From: Nocardioides plantarum | GTDB lineage: Bacteria > Actinomycetota > Actinomycetes > Propionibacteriales > Nocardioidaceae | Direction of reading: 5' to 3' | DNA length: 64,000 nucleotides | Assembly (NCBI RefSeq): GCF_006346395.1 | Contig: NZ_VDMS01000002.1 | Coordinates: forward strand, 434,001-498,000 | Part shown: piece after piece, positions 1-10,058 of the stretch | Numbering within the stretch: the stretch's first letter is position 1 | Layout: each line of letters begins with the position of its first letter | The notes under the pieces: generated by a model | The model's database searches: none | Seen by the model: only the letters and a program-made list of their open reading frames with translations | What the model was told of the DNA's origin: nothing | Program-made: the position numbers and the translations under genes

Positions 1-53
1 CCGGTGCCGGCAACACCGTCGACCTGACCGTCTCCAACGGTCGGCTCGGCTGA
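1..53 (+). CDS. C-terminus of a PASTA-like domain protein (partial)
   Basis: Only the last 16 codons lie in the window (reading frame starts at base 3, TGA at 51-53). The visible tail, GNTVDLTVSNGRLG, matches the last strand of a PASTA domain, where a VxLxVSxG pattern is usual. PASTA domains bind muropeptides or beta-lactams at the ends of Ser/Thr kinases and penicillin-binding proteins. The parent protein cannot be identified from this fragment. A strong hairpin follows at 110-143. Confidence 0.45.
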   Translation, partial: GAGNTVDLTVSNGRLG

Positions 54-109
54 ACCACGCCTGCTGGCGAGAGCCGGTCCGTGCGGACCGGGTCCGCGAG
101 AACCGGCGG

Positions 110-143
110 ACGAGGCCGGACCCTCCCGAGGGTCCGGCCTCGT
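110..143 (+). terminator. Intrinsic terminator after the PASTA-like gene
   Basis: A perfect 15-bp inverted repeat with a 4-base CCCG loop (stem arms 110-124 and 129-143, core GGCCGGACCCT). It lies 57 bp after the stop codon and upstream of the PucR gene. There is no clear T-tract, which is common for high-GC actinobacteria. Confidence 0.75.
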
Positions 144-208
144 GCCACGCCCGGGCGACCCCGCTCGCCGATACCCCCCGCGGGATGAGAATGTGAGGTA
201 CGACACCG

Positions 209-1492
209 ATGTCTCGGGGGAAGCATGCCAACGACGACGACCACGCACGACGGATGGCGCGAGCCATGACCGACCTGCGCGCCGAGCTCGACCAGCTCCT
301 CGACCCCGGTGAGCCCGTACGTCGCTTCCGCGCCCTCGCCCCGACCATCGCCGCCCGGTGCGGCGCGCGCATCCAGGCCCAGGTGCCGGCCTACGCCGGA
401 CCGGCGGCCGGTCGCCGACGTCGGCTGATCGAGCTGGCCATCACCGGGTCCCTCACCGAGTTCCTCGACGGCCTCGACGGGGGCTCGGGTCCTCCGCGCA
501 GCGTCGACGAGCTCTTCCGGCAGATGGGCGCGGGCGAGGCCAACGACGGTCGTGGTCTCGACGCCATCCAGGCCGCGATCCACCTCGCGATCCGCACCAT
601 CTGGGAGTCGCTGCGCACCTTCGCCGTCGACGAACGGCTGCCCCCGACGCTGGTCTGCGAGCTGGGTGACGTGCTGTTCGCGTGGACCGAGCGCCTGGTC
701 CAGCTGACGACCGAGGGCCATCGCGCGGTCACGGGGGTCCGCGAACGCAGCGTCGAGCTCGCGCGGGAGCGGCTGCTGACCGGGCTGCTGCGCGGACAAC
801 CGGTCGGCCGCCGGGAGGAGCTGGCCGCGGCGGCCGGCTGGACCGTCCCGACCGAGGTCGTGGTGCTGGCCGTCGACACCCGGGGGCAGGACCGTGACCT
901 GGTCCTCGGGGGTGCCCCGCTGGTGCGTCCTGGGTCCCGGACGACCGTGGTGGTCGCCGACGCCGCGACCGCCGACGACGTCCTGGCCGCAGCGCAGCGG
1001 GCCCGACCCGGCGCGCGGGTCGCCCTGAGCTGGGCGATCGACCCCGCCGACGTACCCGCCGCCCACCAGTGGGTGACCCGGGCCCTGCACCTGGTCGAGT
1101 CCGGCGTCCTGCCCCGCCACCCGGTGCTGCGGTGCGCCGACCACCTGACCCAGCTGTGGCTCCACGCCGAGCCCGTGCTGCGTCGCGCGCTCTGCCAGGA
1201 CCACCTGCGCCCGCTGCTCGCCGAGACCCCCAACTCCCGCGAGATCCTCTCCGAGACGCTGCTCGTCTGGCTCGAGACCCGCGACAGCGCCCCCGCCATC
1301 GCCGCCCGTCTGGGGGTCCACCCCCAGACCGTGCGCTACCGGTGGAAGCGGATCAACGAGCTCTTCGGCGACGACCTCCACGACCCCGAGTTCGTCGTCC
1401 AGCTCACGCTCCTGCTCAAGGCGAGCGTCCCGCTGTGGAAGGCCGGTGACCAGAGCGACTTCGAGCGCTTCCGCGCCCAGGGAGAGCCGTGA
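209..1492 (+). CDS. PucR-family helix-turn-helix transcriptional regulator
   Basis: 427 aa. The C-terminus carries the PucR/CdaR-type HTH: SAPAIAARLGVHPQTVRYR (about residues 365-383), followed by the usual RINELFGDDLHDPEF segment. The N-terminal 300 residues are a helical sensor region with no recognisable ligand domain. The family regulates purine, proline or sugar-acid use in various bacteria; the effector here is unknown. The stop overlaps the next start (GTGA), so it is translationally coupled to the degenerate P-type ATPase and may control it. The ATG at 209 is chosen because a purine-rich GTGAGG lies just upstream. Confidence 0.85.
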   Translation: MSRGKHANDDDHARRMARAMTDLRAELDQLLDPGEPVRRFRALAPTIAARCGARIQAQVPAYAGPAAGRRRRLIELAITGSLTEFLDGLDGGSGPPRSVDELFRQMGAGEANDGRGLDAIQAAIHLAIRTIWESLRTFAVDERLPPTLVCELGDVLFAWTERLVQLTTEGHRAVTGVRERSVELARERLLTGLLRGQPVGRREELAAAAGWTVPTEVVVLAVDTRGQDRDLVLGGAPLVRPGSRTTVVVADAATADDVLAAAQRARPGARVALSWAIDPADVPAAHQWVTRALHLVESGVLPRHPVLRCADHLTQLWLHAEPVLRRALCQDHLRPLLAETPNSREILSETLLVWLETRDSAPAIAARLGVHPQTVRYRWKRINELFGDDLHDPEFVVQLTLLLKASVPLWKAGDQSDFERFRAQGEP

Positions 1493-2829
1493 GCGCCCGC
1501 GCGGTGGCCGCGGCCGCCACCCTGGTCGGACTCGTCGTCGTCGCGGTCCTGCTGTCGCCCGCTGTGCCGGATGCCTGGTCCGACGGACCGTGGGTCGCCG
1601 GGTGCGCCGCGGTCGGGATCGGGGTCGCGGCGGTCGCGGTGCTGCTGTCCGGGCGCGGCTCTCGGCCCGGCTCCCGGCGCGGCGCCCGGGCCGTGCCCGC
1701 GGTGGCGGCGGTGGCTGTCGTGCTCGTGGCGGTCCTCGGCGCCGTGGTGACTGCCGTCGACGACGACCCTGCTCGCGGCGTCGCGGCCCTGGTCAGCGCG
1801 CTGGTCGTCGCCACCCCGTGCCTCGTCGGTCTCGCGGCGGCGTCGGCGACGCGCGCCGGCCTGGGCCGGGCCCGGCGGCTCGGCGTCCGCTTCGACGGGG
1901 CGACGGCCCTGGAGCAGGTGGCGGCACTCGACCTGCTGCTGCTCCCGGGCGACGGGGTGCTGACGACGGGCGAGCTGCGGGTCGACGAGGTCCAGGCGAT
2001 CGATCCCGACGACGAGCGCACCCTGCGGTGGTTCGCCGGCGCCCTGGCTCACGGCGCCGACGACCCGGTGGCCCGCGCCGTACGCCGCCTCTCCGCCCGC
2101 GGGACCGTGACCGACCTCGACTCGCGGCCCGGGGAGGGCTTCTCGGGCGCGGTCGACCGCCACCCCGTCCGCGTCGGCCGGCCCGACTGGATCGGTGTCA
2201 CCGCCACCCCGGGGCCGGGCACCTGTGTCGGCGTCGAGGTCGACGGCCGTGCCCTGGGGTCGCTGCGGCTGCTGCCCGAGCTGGTCCCCGACGCAGCGGA
2301 TCACCTGACCCGGCTGCGCGCCCTGGGCGTCGCCCCGCGCCTGGTCGCCAGCGCCTCCCCCGACGCCGATCGCGAGCTCGCCCAGCGGCTCGGGCTCGAC
2401 GGGGACGGCGGTGACGCCGGGGACGCCGGGGACGCCGGGGTCGCCGGGCCGGGAGCGAGCCGTACGACGAGCACGGTCGGCGTCGTCGTCGAGTCCGTCA
2501 CCGCGGCGGGCACCGACCCGATCACCCCCGACGTCACCATCTCCCGCACCGCCACGACCCGTCCCGTGGCGCTGGACCTCAACGGCGGCGACGTCGGCGC
2601 GTTGGCCTCGGCCGTGGGCGTGGCCCGCGCGAGCCGACGCGCGGCGGCCGTCACCGGTCGGATCGCCGTGGTGAGCCTCGTGGCGGTGCCGGTCGCCTCC
2701 TTCGGGCTGCTCGCCCCGGTGGTCGCCGCGTGCCTGGCGCTCCTCACCGCGCTCGGCGTGGCGGCGTACGCCTCCCTGGAGACCCGCACCTCACCGCCAC
2801 GACCCGCCGCGGCGACCGCCCCCGTCTGA
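1489..2829 (+). CDS. Degenerate P-type ATPase-like membrane protein (predicted inactive)
   Basis: 446 aa from a GTG start overlapping the PucR stop. Four hydrophobic segments (about residues 5-25, 33-54, 72-91, 96-118) precede a stretch that follows the P1B-ATPase layout: TPC at 109-111 where CPC is usual, then LGVRFDGATALEQ, then LPGDGVLTTGE at 152-162. The last segment aligns with the phosphorylation motif LDKTGTLTxG but has Pro153 in place of the catalytic Asp. The SEHPLA motif reads ADDPVA (190-195). The actuator domain with TGE is absent because only about 18 residues join segments 2 and 3. A hydrophobic C-terminal pair ends the protein. Function is unknown; ion pumping by the normal cycle is not possible. 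It could be a regulatory pseudo-pump. Confidence 0.7.
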   Translation: MSARAVAAAATLVGLVVVAVLLSPAVPDAWSDGPWVAGCAAVGIGVAAVAVLLSGRGSRPGSRRGARAVPAVAAVAVVLVAVLGAVVTAVDDDPARGVAALVSALVVATPCLVGLAAASATRAGLGRARRLGVRFDGATALEQVAALDLLLLPGDGVLTTGELRVDEVQAIDPDDERTLRWFAGALAHGADDPVARAVRRLSARGTVTDLDSRPGEGFSGAVDRHPVRVGRPDWIGVTATPGPGTCVGVEVDGRALGSLRLLPELVPDAADHLTRLRALGVAPRLVASASPDADRELAQRLGLDGDGGDAGDAGDAGVAGPGASRTTSTVGVVVESVTAAGTDPITPDVTISRTATTRPVALDLNGGDVGALASAVGVARASRRAAAVTGRIAVVSLVAVPVASFGLLAPVVAACLALLTALGVAAYASLETRTSPPRPAAATAPV

Positions 2830-2916
2830 TCGCCCCGTGTCGTGCCGGGTCGACCCCGCGCACTCGTGCCGGTCGACCCCGCGCCCCTGACCGCCCCCGG
2901 TGTCGTACGACGCGAA

Positions 2917-2970
2917 CGGCCCGGGTGCCAGGAGCCACCACCGCAGTGGTGGGCTCCCGCACCCGGGCCG
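2917..2970. terminator. Bidirectional terminator between convergent genes
   Basis: A 12-bp outer stem (2917-2928 with 2959-2970, core GGCCCGGGTGC) encloses an 11-bp inner stem (2931-2941 with 2946-2957, one bulged G). It sits between the convergent degenerate ATPase and infB, so it can stop both transcripts. The 170-bp gap also contains two copies of GTCGACCCCGCGC near 2850-2885. Confidence 0.75.
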
Positions 2971-2999
2971 ATCAGGTCCGGCGGCGCCTGGCCCTCAGG

Positions 3000-5789
3000 C
3001 TAGGCCCGCGGGATCTCGCGCATCTCGAACGCCTCCACGACATCGCCTTCCTTGATGTCCTGGAAGTTGCGCAGCACCAGACCGCACTCGAAGCCCTCGC
3101 GGACCTCGGAGGCGTCGTCCTTCTCGCGCTTGAGCGAGGCGAGGTCGAGGTTGTCGGCCACCACCTTGCTGTCGCGCAGGATCCGGACCTTGGCGTTGCG
3201 GCGGATGGTGCCGCTGGTGACCATGCAACCCGCGATCTTGCCGATCTTGGAGCTGGAGAAGATCGCGCGGATCTCCGCCTGGCCCAGGGTCGACTCCTCG
3301 AACTCGGGCTTGAGCATGCCCTTGAGGGCGGCCTCGATCTCGTCGATGGCCTGGTAGATGACCGTGTAGTAACGGATCTCCACGCCCTCCTTGTCGGCCA
3401 TCTCGGTCGCCTTGCCCTGCGGGCGGACGTTGAAGCCGATGATGATCGCGTCGGAGGCGGCCGCCAGGTCGACGTTGGTCTCGGTGATCGCACCGACACC
3501 GCGGTCGATGACCCGGATGCTGACCTCGTCGCCGACGTCGATCTGGGACAGGGCGTCCTCGAGGGCCTCGACCGAGCCGGACACGTCGCCCTTGAGGATG
3601 AGGTTGAGCTCCTGGCTCGCGCCCTTCTCCATGGAGGCCATGAAGTCCTCGAGCGTGCGACGCACGTTGCGCTTGGCCTGCATGGCCGCACGCTGACGGG
3701 ACTCGCGCTTCTCGGCGATCTGGCGGGCCATCCGGTCGTCGTCGACGACCAGGAAGTTCTGACCCGCACCGGGCACCGCACTGAGGCCGAGGACCATCGC
3801 CGGACGGGCCGGCAGGGCCTCGGTGATCTCGTCGCCGTGCTCGTCGAGCATGGCGCGCACCCGGCCGTACGCCGCACCGGCGACGATCGAGTCACCGACG
3901 CGCAGCGTGCCGCGCTGGACCAGGATCGTGGCCACGGGGCCGCGACCTCGGTCGAGGTGGGCCTCGACGACCAGGCCCTGGGCGTCCTGGCTCGGGTTGG
4001 CCCGCAGGTCGAGCGAGGCGTCGGCGGTCAGGACGACGGCCTCGAGCAGCTTGTCGAGGTTGAGCTCGGACTTGGCCGAGACGTCGACGAACATCGCGTC
4101 GCCGCCGTACTCCTCGGGGACCAGGCCGTACTCGGTCAGCTGGCCGCGGACCTTGGTCGGGTCGGCGTCGGGCTTGTCGATCTTGTTGACCGCGACCACG
4201 ATCGGGACACCGGCGGCCCGGGCGTGGTTGAGCGCCTCCACCGTCTGCGGCATGACGCCGTCGTCGGCCGCGACCACGAGGATCGCGATGTCGGTCGCCT
4301 GGGCACCACGAGCACGCATGGCGGTGAACGCCTCGTGACCGGGGGTGTCGATCAGGGTGATCCGACGCTCGTTGCCGTCGACCTCGGTCGCGACCTGGTA
4401 GGCACCGATGTGCTGGGTGATGCCACCGGCCTCCTTGTCGACCACGTTGGCGTTGCGCAGCGCGTCGAGGAGCTTGGTCTTTCCGTGGTCGACGTGACCC
4501 ATGACGGTGACGACCGGCGGTCGGAAGACCAGGTCGGACTCGTCGCCCTCGTCGGAGCCGAACTCGATGTCGAAGGACTCGAGCAGCTCGCGGTCCTCGT
4601 CCTCGGGCGAGATGATCTCGATGACGTAGTTGAGCTCCTCACCGATGAGCTCGAGCGTCGCGTCGTTGACCGACTCGGTCGCGGTGACCATCTCACCGAG
4701 GTGGAACAGCATCTGCACCAGCTGGGCGGCGTCGATGCCGGCCTTCTCGGCGAAGTCGGTCAGCGAGGCGCCTCGGGCCAGACGGATGGTCTCGCCGCTG
4801 CCCTTGCGGACCCGCATGCCGCCCAGCGTCGGGGCGTCCATGGCCTCGAACTCTTGACGACGAGCGCGCTTCGACTTGCGACCACGGCGCGACGGACCAC
4901 CGGGGCGACCGAAGGCACCCTGGGTCTGACCACGCTGACCGGGTCGGTTGGGGCGACCTCCACTGGGGAAGCTGCCGGGCGCGCGACCGGGGGCACCGGC
5001 ACCGGCGCCGGGGGCACCGCGGCCGGGAGCACCCCGACCGGGGGCGCCACCGGGGCGACCGGGGCCACCTGCGCCGCCGGGTCGGCCCGGGCCACCGGGG
5101 CCCGCAGGTCCGCGGCCGAAGGCGGCCGGGGACTTGGGCATCATCGCCGGGTTGGGGCGCGGCATGCCGGGGCGAGGAGTCGCGCCACCCTCGCGGGCGG
5201 CGGGCGGACGCGGCGGACGGGCGTCGCCGTCCTCGACGGTGGGCTCGGGCCTCGGGGCGGCGGGACGACGTCCCATGCCCTGGTTGGACGAGAACGGGTT
5301 GTTGCCCGGTCGCGGTGCACCGGGGCGACCCACGGGGCGCGGTGCGGGAGCACCGGGGGCCTTCGGGGTGGCCGACGGCGCGGCCGGGGTGGCCGGGGCG
5401 TCGGCGGTGGCTGCGGGAGCAGCCGGGGCCTCGGGCTCGGCGACAGGGGCAGCGGCCGCGACGGCGGGCGCTGCGGTCTCGACGACCGGGGCCGGGGCGG
5501 GCTCCGGGGTCGGCTCCGGCGCGGGCTTGGCCTTGGGACCGGGCCTGGGACCGGGCCGGGCGCCGGGCTTGGCCGACGCGGCAGCGGCCGGCTTGTCCCC
5601 GGCGGGGGCAGCAGGGGCGGCCGCCTGGAGCGACGCACCCACCTCCTTGCGGAAACGCATCTCCGCAGGGAGCTCGACGGTGGAGCTCGCCGACTTGACG
5701 AACTCGCCCATCTCCTTGAACTTCTCGAGAACGAACTTGCTCTCGACGCCGAACTCCTTGGCGAGCTCGTGTACGCGGGTCTTAGCCAC
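3000..5789 (-). CDS. infB: Translation initiation factor IF-2
   Basis: 929 aa, GTG start. IF-2 delivers initiator tRNA to the 30S subunit with GTP. The N-terminus begins with the IF2_N motif ([15 protein letters not shown]), followed by a long Ala/Pro/Gly-rich linker (about residues 55-290) typical of actinobacteria. The G domain shows GHVDHGKT (about residue 430), DTPGHEAF and NKID. The C-terminal IF-2 domains follow to the end. It lies downstream of ylxR on the same strand. The usual next gene, rbfA, is not found; a terminator follows at 2917-2970 instead. Confidence 0.98.
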   Translation of the reverse strand: MAKTRVHELAKEFGVESKFVLEKFKEMGEFVKSASSTVELPAEMRFRKEVGASLQAAAPAAPAGDKPAAAASAKPGARPGPRPGPKAKPAPEPTPEPAPAPVVETAAPAVAAAAPVAEPEAPAAPAATADAPATPAAPSATPKAPGAPAPRPVGRPGAPRPGNNPFSSNQGMGRRPAAPRPEPTVEDGDARPPRPPAAREGGATPRPGMPRPNPAMMPKSPAAFGRGPAGPGGPGRPGGAGGPGRPGGAPGRGAPGRGAPGAGAGAPGRAPGSFPSGGRPNRPGQRGQTQGAFGRPGGPSRRGRKSKRARRQEFEAMDAPTLGGMRVRKGSGETIRLARGASLTDFAEKAGIDAAQLVQMLFHLGEMVTATESVNDATLELIGEELNYVIEIISPEDEDRELLESFDIEFGSDEGDESDLVFRPPVVTVMGHVDHGKTKLLDALRNANVVDKEAGGITQHIGAYQVATEVDGNERRITLIDTPGHEAFTAMRARGAQATDIAILVVAADDGVMPQTVEALNHARAAGVPIVVAVNKIDKPDADPTKVRGQLTEYGLVPEEYGGDAMFVDVSAKSELNLDKLLEAVVLTADASLDLRANPSQDAQGLVVEAHLDRGRGPVATILVQRGTLRVGDSIVAGAAYGRVRAMLDEHGDEITEALPARPAMVLGLSAVPGAGQNFLVVDDDRMARQIAEKRESRQRAAMQAKRNVRRTLEDFMASMEKGASQELNLILKGDVSGSVEALEDALSQIDVGDEVSIRVIDRGVGAITETNVDLAAASDAIIIGFNVRPQGKATEMADKEGVEIRYYTVIYQAIDEIEAALKGMLKPEFEESTLGQAEIRAIFSSSKIGKIAGCMVTSGTIRRNAKVRILRDSKVVADNLDLASLKREKDDASEVREGFECGLVLRNFQDIKEGDVVEAFEMREIPRA

Positions 5790-5916
5790 AATTCTCCTTA
5801 GTGGCCCGACCCGCGGGAGCGGTGATCGGACCTAGTGGTGGTGCAAACTCATCGGGCCGTGCTCATCGGTGTGGCCTCATCGAGTGCTCATGAGCTACTG
5901 CTCCAGTTCCTGGTCG

Positions 5917-6237
5917 TCATCCGGTGATCGTGCGAGTCGAGCGGTCCTGCTGGAGGTAGTCGCCCACCGGCGCGTTGCCGAGGCCCGGATCGGCCCGCAA
6001 GGCCCGACCGAACGCCCTACGGCGCACCGCGAGGTCGTAGCACTCGGTGGTGGGGTGCAGGTGTGCTCCCCGACCGGGTGCGGTGGCTGTCGGATCGGGC
6101 ACCACGGCCGGGCGGCCGTCTGCGTCCGAGCCGGCGGTCACCCGCAACAACTCGCTCTTGGCGGCCCGCCGGCGACAGCCGATGCACGTGCGGACAGGTC
6201 CGGCAGGCGCAGGGGACGACGATCGGTGAACCACCAC
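5917..6237 (-). CDS. YlxR family (DUF448) RNA-binding protein
   Basis: 106 aa from GTG at 6237; a second in-frame GTG at 6234 is equally possible. The sequence VRTCIGCRRRAAKSELLRV is the hallmark of the YlxR fold, a small putative RNA-binding protein normally encoded between nusA and infB. It precedes infB by 127 bp on the same strand, which is the conserved order. Upstream it faces the GH16-like gene, so in this genome ylxR-infB must have its own promoter, separate from rimP-nusA. Confidence 0.92.
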   Translation of the reverse strand: MVVHRSSSPAPAGPVRTCIGCRRRAAKSELLRVTAGSDADGRPAVVPDPTATAPGRGAHLHPTTECYDLAVRRRAFGRALRADPGLGNAPVGDYLQQDRSTRTITG

Positions 6238-6348
6238 ACCGAAGTCTAGCGGGCGCCCCGCCCATCACCGAATGCACCGTGACCCCCGTCTCGGCCACTC
6301 CCCCGGCCGATCCCCCCGGCCGACCCTGTCGGCGCGGACCGCCAGGAT

Positions 6349-7110
6349 GTGGACGTGCCCACGTCGCTGACGTTCGACTCCCCGCAGCTCGACGGGACCC
6401 GGTGGTCCCCCCACTACCTGCCGGCCTGGTCGTCACGTGCGGCCAGCTCGGCGTCGTACCGCATCGAGTCGGGGTCGCTGGTCCTCGACGTCCCCGTCGA
6501 CCACCCCCCGTGGTGCCCCGGCGACCACGAGCCGCCGTTGCGGGTGTCGGGCATCCAGTCCGCCAGCTGGTCGGGACCGGTCGGCTCGCCCCGGGGCCAG
6601 CAGCGCTTCCGCGAGGGGCAGGTGGTGCGCGAGGAGCAGCCGCGGTTCGACGGCTGGCTCCCCCGCGGCGGCACCGTCGGCGCCCGGGCGTCGATGCGGC
6701 TCTCGCCGCGCTCGATGGCCGCGCTGTGGCTCAGCGGCCTGGAGGACGACGACGACCAGCTGCGGTGCGGCGAGCTGTGCGTGTTCGAGGTGTTCGGCAA
6801 GGACGTCGTCCCGGGCCGGTCGGCCGCGCTCGGGGTCGGCATCAAGGCCTTCCGCGACCCCGCGCTCACCCAGGACTTCGCCGCCCCCCGGGTGGCGGTC
6901 GACGTCACCGAGGAGCACGACTACGCCGTGCGGTGGGACGCCGAGGTGGCGGTCTTCACCGTCGACGACGTCGAGGTACGCCGGTGCCCGCGTCCCCCGA
7001 CGTACCCGCTGCAGCTGATGCTGGCGGTGTTCGACTTCCCGGAGTGGTCGACAGGCGACGACGACCACCTCGTGCCCGAGCTGCGGGTCACCCGGGTGTG
7101 GGGCGACTGA
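6349..7110 (+). CDS. GH16-like (concanavalin-fold) protein
   Basis: 253 aa, GTG start at 6349 (an alternative GTG is at 6355). The central stretch GELCVFEVFGKD (about residues 142-153) resembles the GH16 active-site strand ExDxxE, but with Cys in the place of the Asp. The following HDYAVRWDAEVAVFTVDDVEV (split over the strand) and YPLQLMLAVFDFPEW fit the same jelly-roll family seen in many actinobacteria. No signal peptide is visible, so it is probably cytoplasmic and may not be a secreted glucanase. It is inserted, in opposite orientation, between nusA and ylxR, and its 3' end overlaps the next gene by 23 bp (convergent). Confidence 0.6.
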   Translation: MDVPTSLTFDSPQLDGTRWSPHYLPAWSSRAASSASYRIESGSLVLDVPVDHPPWCPGDHEPPLRVSGIQSASWSGPVGSPRGQQRFREGQVVREEQPRFDGWLPRGGTVGARASMRLSPRSMAALWLSGLEDDDDQLRCGELCVFEVFGKDVVPGRSAALGVGIKAFRDPALTQDFAAPRVAVDVTEEHDYAVRWDAEVAVFTVDDVEVRRCPRPPTYPLQLMLAVFDFPEWSTGDDDHLVPELRVTRVWGD

Positions 7111-7891
7111 CGCCCAGCACCCGCAGCAGGTGCGGCCACAGCTGCGCGCCGAGCGCGGCGTCGGCCTCGTCGGTGCCGCCGCGGGCCATCGGCTGTCCAC
7201 CGGTCGCCGGGCGCTCGCCCGGGAGCACGACGCGGTGCCCGGCGTCGGGCCGTCGTACGACGGTGGTCGCGAGCCCGGCGGCCTCGCGCCGGGCGGCGAT
7301 CGCGTCGGCGAAGTCGCAGGCCGGCCACACCTGGTCGTCCTCACCGGCCGCGAGCAGGACCTCGCCGGTGATCCTCTCCACCGCGATCCTCGCGGCGGGC
7401 ACCCGGTCGGCGTAGCGCTCGAGGCAGTGCTCGTAGTGCCCGACGTACGCCGGGGGCCCGGGCCGCTGCGGCGGCTCCCACCGGTCGTCGTAGGGGACGA
7501 ACGGCAGCGGCTCGCCGCCCGAGGTCCACGAGGACCGCTGCGGACGCAGGCCCGACAGCGACGCCCACACGACGTCGCTCGGCGCGAGGCCCACCACGAC
7601 ATCGATCTCGCGGTGCCGCGCGGCCAGCAGCAGCGCGGCCTCGGCCCCGCGGGACGACCCGAGCACGACCAGCCGCTCGCACCGCTGGTGCAGCATCGCC
7701 AGCGGCTCGTCGAACGACTCCAGCGGCACCAGGTCGACCGCGTCGCCGAACCAGCGGTACGACGCCGCGACCACGCCCCCGAGCCCGGCCAGCACGTCGC
7801 ACCGCTCGGTCTCGACCCGGCCGCTGGACCCCGAGAGGACCAGCACCCCGGTCGGGCCGTCACCGATGACGTAGGGAGCCGGACCGCTCAT
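7088..7891 (-). CDS. Alpha/beta hydrolase with BAAT-like (acyl-CoA thioesterase) C-domain
   Basis: 267 aa. The nucleophile elbow is [15 protein letters not shown] (about residues 79-93; Ser in GxSxG form), with a later Asp in [11 protein letters not shown] and a His in DAGHRV completing a plausible Ser-Asp-His triad. The arrangement matches the bile acid-CoA:amino acid N-acyltransferase / acyl-CoA thioester hydrolase group. The substrate cannot be read from sequence. Its ATG overlaps the nusA stop (ATGA), so it is a third gene in the rimP-nusA operon, which is unusual for this locus. Confidence 0.75.
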   Translation of the reverse strand: MSGPAPYVIGDGPTGVLVLSGSSGRVETERCDVLAGLGGVVAASYRWFGDAVDLVPLESFDEPLAMLHQRCERLVVLGSSRGAEAALLLAARHREIDVVVGLAPSDVVWASLSGLRPQRSSWTSGGEPLPFVPYDDRWEPPQRPGPPAYVGHYEHCLERYADRVPAARIAVERITGEVLLAAGEDDQVWPACDFADAIAARREAAGLATTVVRRPDAGHRVVLPGERPATGGQPMARGGTDEADAALGAQLWPHLLRVLGVSRPTPG

Positions 7892-8868
7892 CGACGCGCA
7901 GGCTCGTCCTCGTCACCGTGGATGTCGATGCGCCAGCCGGTGAGGCGGGCGGCGAGGCGGGCGTTCTGGCCCTCCTTGCCGATCGCGAGCGACAGCTGGA
8001 AGGACGGCACGACGACCTTGGCCGAGCGGGCGTCGAGGTCGACGACCTCGACGCTCTTGACCTGCGAGGGCGACAGGGCGTGCGCCACGAACCTCGCCGG
8101 GTCCTCGGACCAGTCGACGATGTCGATCTTCTCGTCGTTGAGCGCGGCCATCACCGCCCGCACCCGCTGGCCCATCGGGCCGATGCAGGCCCCCTTGGGG
8201 TTGACCCCGGGCACGGTGGCCTTGACGGCGATCTTGGTGCGGTGTCCGGCCTCGCGGGCGATCGCGGCGATCTCGACCTCGCCCGAGGCGATCTCGGGCA
8301 CCTCGAGCGCGAAGAGCTTGCGGACCAGGTTGGGGTGCGACCGGGTGAGCGTGATCTGCGGGCCGCGCATGCCCTTGCGGACCGACAGCACCAGGCAGCG
8401 GATCCGGGTGCCGTGGGCGTAGGACTCGCCCGGCACCCGCTCGCTCACCGGCAGCAGCCCCTCGACCTTGCCGAGGTCGACGAGCACGTCGTCGGGGTTG
8501 CGGCCCTGCTGGATGATGCCCGAGATCAGGTCACCCTCCTTGCCGGAGAACTCGCCGAACTTGATCTCGTCCTCGGCGTCGCGCAGCCGCTGCATCATGA
8601 TCTGCTTGGCGGTCGTCGCGGCGATCCGGCCGAACCCGGCGGGAGTGTCGTCGAACTCGCCGACCTTGGTGCCCTCCTCGTCGACCTCGGCGGCGTAGAC
8701 CACCACGTGGCCGGACTTGCGGTCGAGCTCGACGCGCGCGTCCTCGATCGCCCCGGGCGACTTCTGGTAGGCCGTCAGGAGAGCCTGCTCGATGGCCTGC
8801 ACGAGGACCTCGAACTTGATCTCCTTCTCGCGCTCCAGCTGTCGCAGGATGTTCAGGTCGATGTCCAT
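7888..8868 (-). CDS. nusA: Transcription termination/antitermination factor NusA
   Basis: 326 aa, the short actinobacterial form without the C-terminal acidic repeats of E. coli. It begins [17 protein letters not shown], contains the S1 domain ([19 protein letters not shown]) and two KH domains ([20 protein letters not shown] and [20 protein letters not shown]). It modulates pausing, termination and antitermination by RNA polymerase. The start overlaps the rimP stop as TGATG, and the stop overlaps the hydrolase start, so the three are translationally linked. Confidence 0.97.
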   Translation of the reverse strand: MDIDLNILRQLEREKEIKFEVLVQAIEQALLTAYQKSPGAIEDARVELDRKSGHVVVYAAEVDEEGTKVGEFDDTPAGFGRIAATTAKQIMMQRLRDAEDEIKFGEFSGKEGDLISGIIQQGRNPDDVLVDLGKVEGLLPVSERVPGESYAHGTRIRCLVLSVRKGMRGPQITLTRSHPNLVRKLFALEVPEIASGEVEIAAIAREAGHRTKIAVKATVPGVNPKGACIGPMGQRVRAVMAALNDEKIDIVDWSEDPARFVAHALSPSQVKSVEVVDLDARSAKVVVPSFQLSLAIGKEGQNARLAARLTGWRIDIHGDEDEPARR

Positions 8869-9398
8869 CAGTCGTCGTCTCCCTCGTCGGCGCCGTCATC
8901 GGCGTCCTCGTCTGCGACCGGTTCCTCGGCCGGCCTCCGGTTGAACTCGATCTGCACCAGCGCCTTGCGCACGTCGACGTAGGCGAGCCGACGTACCTCG
9001 CCGTCGACCTCGAGGTCGACGCCGGTGTCGTCGCTGTCGCCGATGCGGCCCGTGAGGACCTCCTCGTCGAGGGTGACCTTGACCAGGCGGTCGGCGTTGC
9101 GACGCCAGTGCCGCGCCAGGGTGAGCGGCCGGTCGACCCCGCGTGAGGTCACCTCGAGGGTGTAGGCCTGGTGACCCATCGCCGCGGACAGGTCGGTGTC
9201 GAGGACGTCGCCGACCAGGCGGGTGGCCTCGGTGACGTCGTCCATCGTCACGCCGCCGTCCTTGTCGACGGCCACGCGGACGACGCTGCGCTTGCCGGCG
9301 CTGCTCACCTCGACGGCCTCGAGGTCGAGACCGATCTCGGCCAGGGGGTCGGTGAGCGCTGTCTGGATCGCGCCGGTCATTGCCTGTACGGCGGACAT
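8868..9398 (-). CDS. rimP: Ribosome maturation factor RimP
   Basis: 176 aa. Needed for maturation of the 30S subunit. The RimP core is visible as [20 protein letters not shown], then DVLDTDLS and [13 protein letters not shown]. The last 20 residues are very acidic. It is the first gene of the left-facing rimP-nusA-hydrolase unit; the 100 bp between it and the divergent lipoprotein gene should hold both promoters. Confidence 0.95.
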   Translation of the reverse strand: MSAVQAMTGAIQTALTDPLAEIGLDLEAVEVSSAGKRSVVRVAVDKDGGVTMDDVTEATRLVGDVLDTDLSAAMGHQAYTLEVTSRGVDRPLTLARHWRRNADRLVKVTLDEEVLTGRIGDSDDTGVDLEVDGEVRRLAYVDVRKALVQIEFNRRPAEEPVADEDADDGADEGDDD

Positions 9399-9500
9399 CT
9401 GGACCCTCCTGTGTAGTTGTCGTGGAGCGGGTGGTGCCGTGCTCGGTGGTGCTGGCCCACCTTAGGGCATCAGCCGGGGAGGACCGGATATCGTCGCCCG

Positions 9501-10058
9501 GTGCCGACTCCCCTCCCCTCCGTCAGCCGGCGGGCCCTGCTCGGCGCCTCTGCCGGGCTGGTCGCGCTGGGGGCGGCGGGGTGCTCGCTCGACTCCCTCG
9601 ACCCCACCGCGGACGACCCGACGATCACGCCGACCACCGCCGCCGCGGGGTCGCCCACCGACGGCTCAGCCTCCCCGACCGGGGCGGACGACGGTGCCGA
9701 CGACGGCGCCTTGGTCGAGAGCGTGCTGGCGGCGATCGCCGCGGCCCACCGCACCGCCCGGGGCACGCGCCGCGTCCACCGCGGTCTCACCACGGCCCTG
9801 CGTCGCGCCGAGTCGCTGCACCTGGCGCACGCCGAGGAGCTCGGCGGTCTGCCGGCCGCGACGGGGCCGGCCACCCGCCCCGGGGAGACCGCCAACCAGG
9901 CCCTGGTCCGTGTCGACCGCGGCGAGGGTCGCCTGCAGCGCACCCTGGTCGACGCGGCCGGCTCGGCCGGCAGCGGCGCACTCGCGCAGACCCTGGCCTC
10001 GATGGCCGCCGCCGTCGCCCAGCTGCGGACCACGCTGACGCCGGGAGCCGCCTCGTGA
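9501..10058 (+). CDS. Predicted lipoprotein paired with DUF4439
   Basis: 185 aa from GTG at 9501; the open frame extends further upstream but this start places the signal peptide at the N-terminus. The sequence SRRALLGASAGLVALGAAGC shows a twin Arg followed by a hydrophobic core and a lipobox Cys (GAAGC), so Tat-dependent lipoprotein export is likely. A Thr/Asp-rich linker and an alpha-helical domain (residues about 70-180) follow. Position between rimP and proS matches a conserved actinobacterial arrangement. The stop overlaps the next start (GTGA). Function is unknown. Confidence 0.75.
   Translation: MPTPLPSVSRRALLGASAGLVALGAAGCSLDSLDPTADDPTITPTTAAAGSPTDGSASPTGADDGADDGALVESVLAAIAAAHRTARGTRRVHRGLTTALRRAESLHLAHAEELGGLPAATGPATRPGETANQALVRVDRGEGRLQRTLVDAAGSAGSGALAQTLASMAAAVAQLRTTLTPGAAS

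Noticed and set aside
2730..5801. Long open frame on the plus strand opposite infB
   Set aside because: It mirrors infB in a GC-rich region, is full of Leu/Gly/Val/Asp low-complexity text and has no known motif; infB on the other strand is certain.
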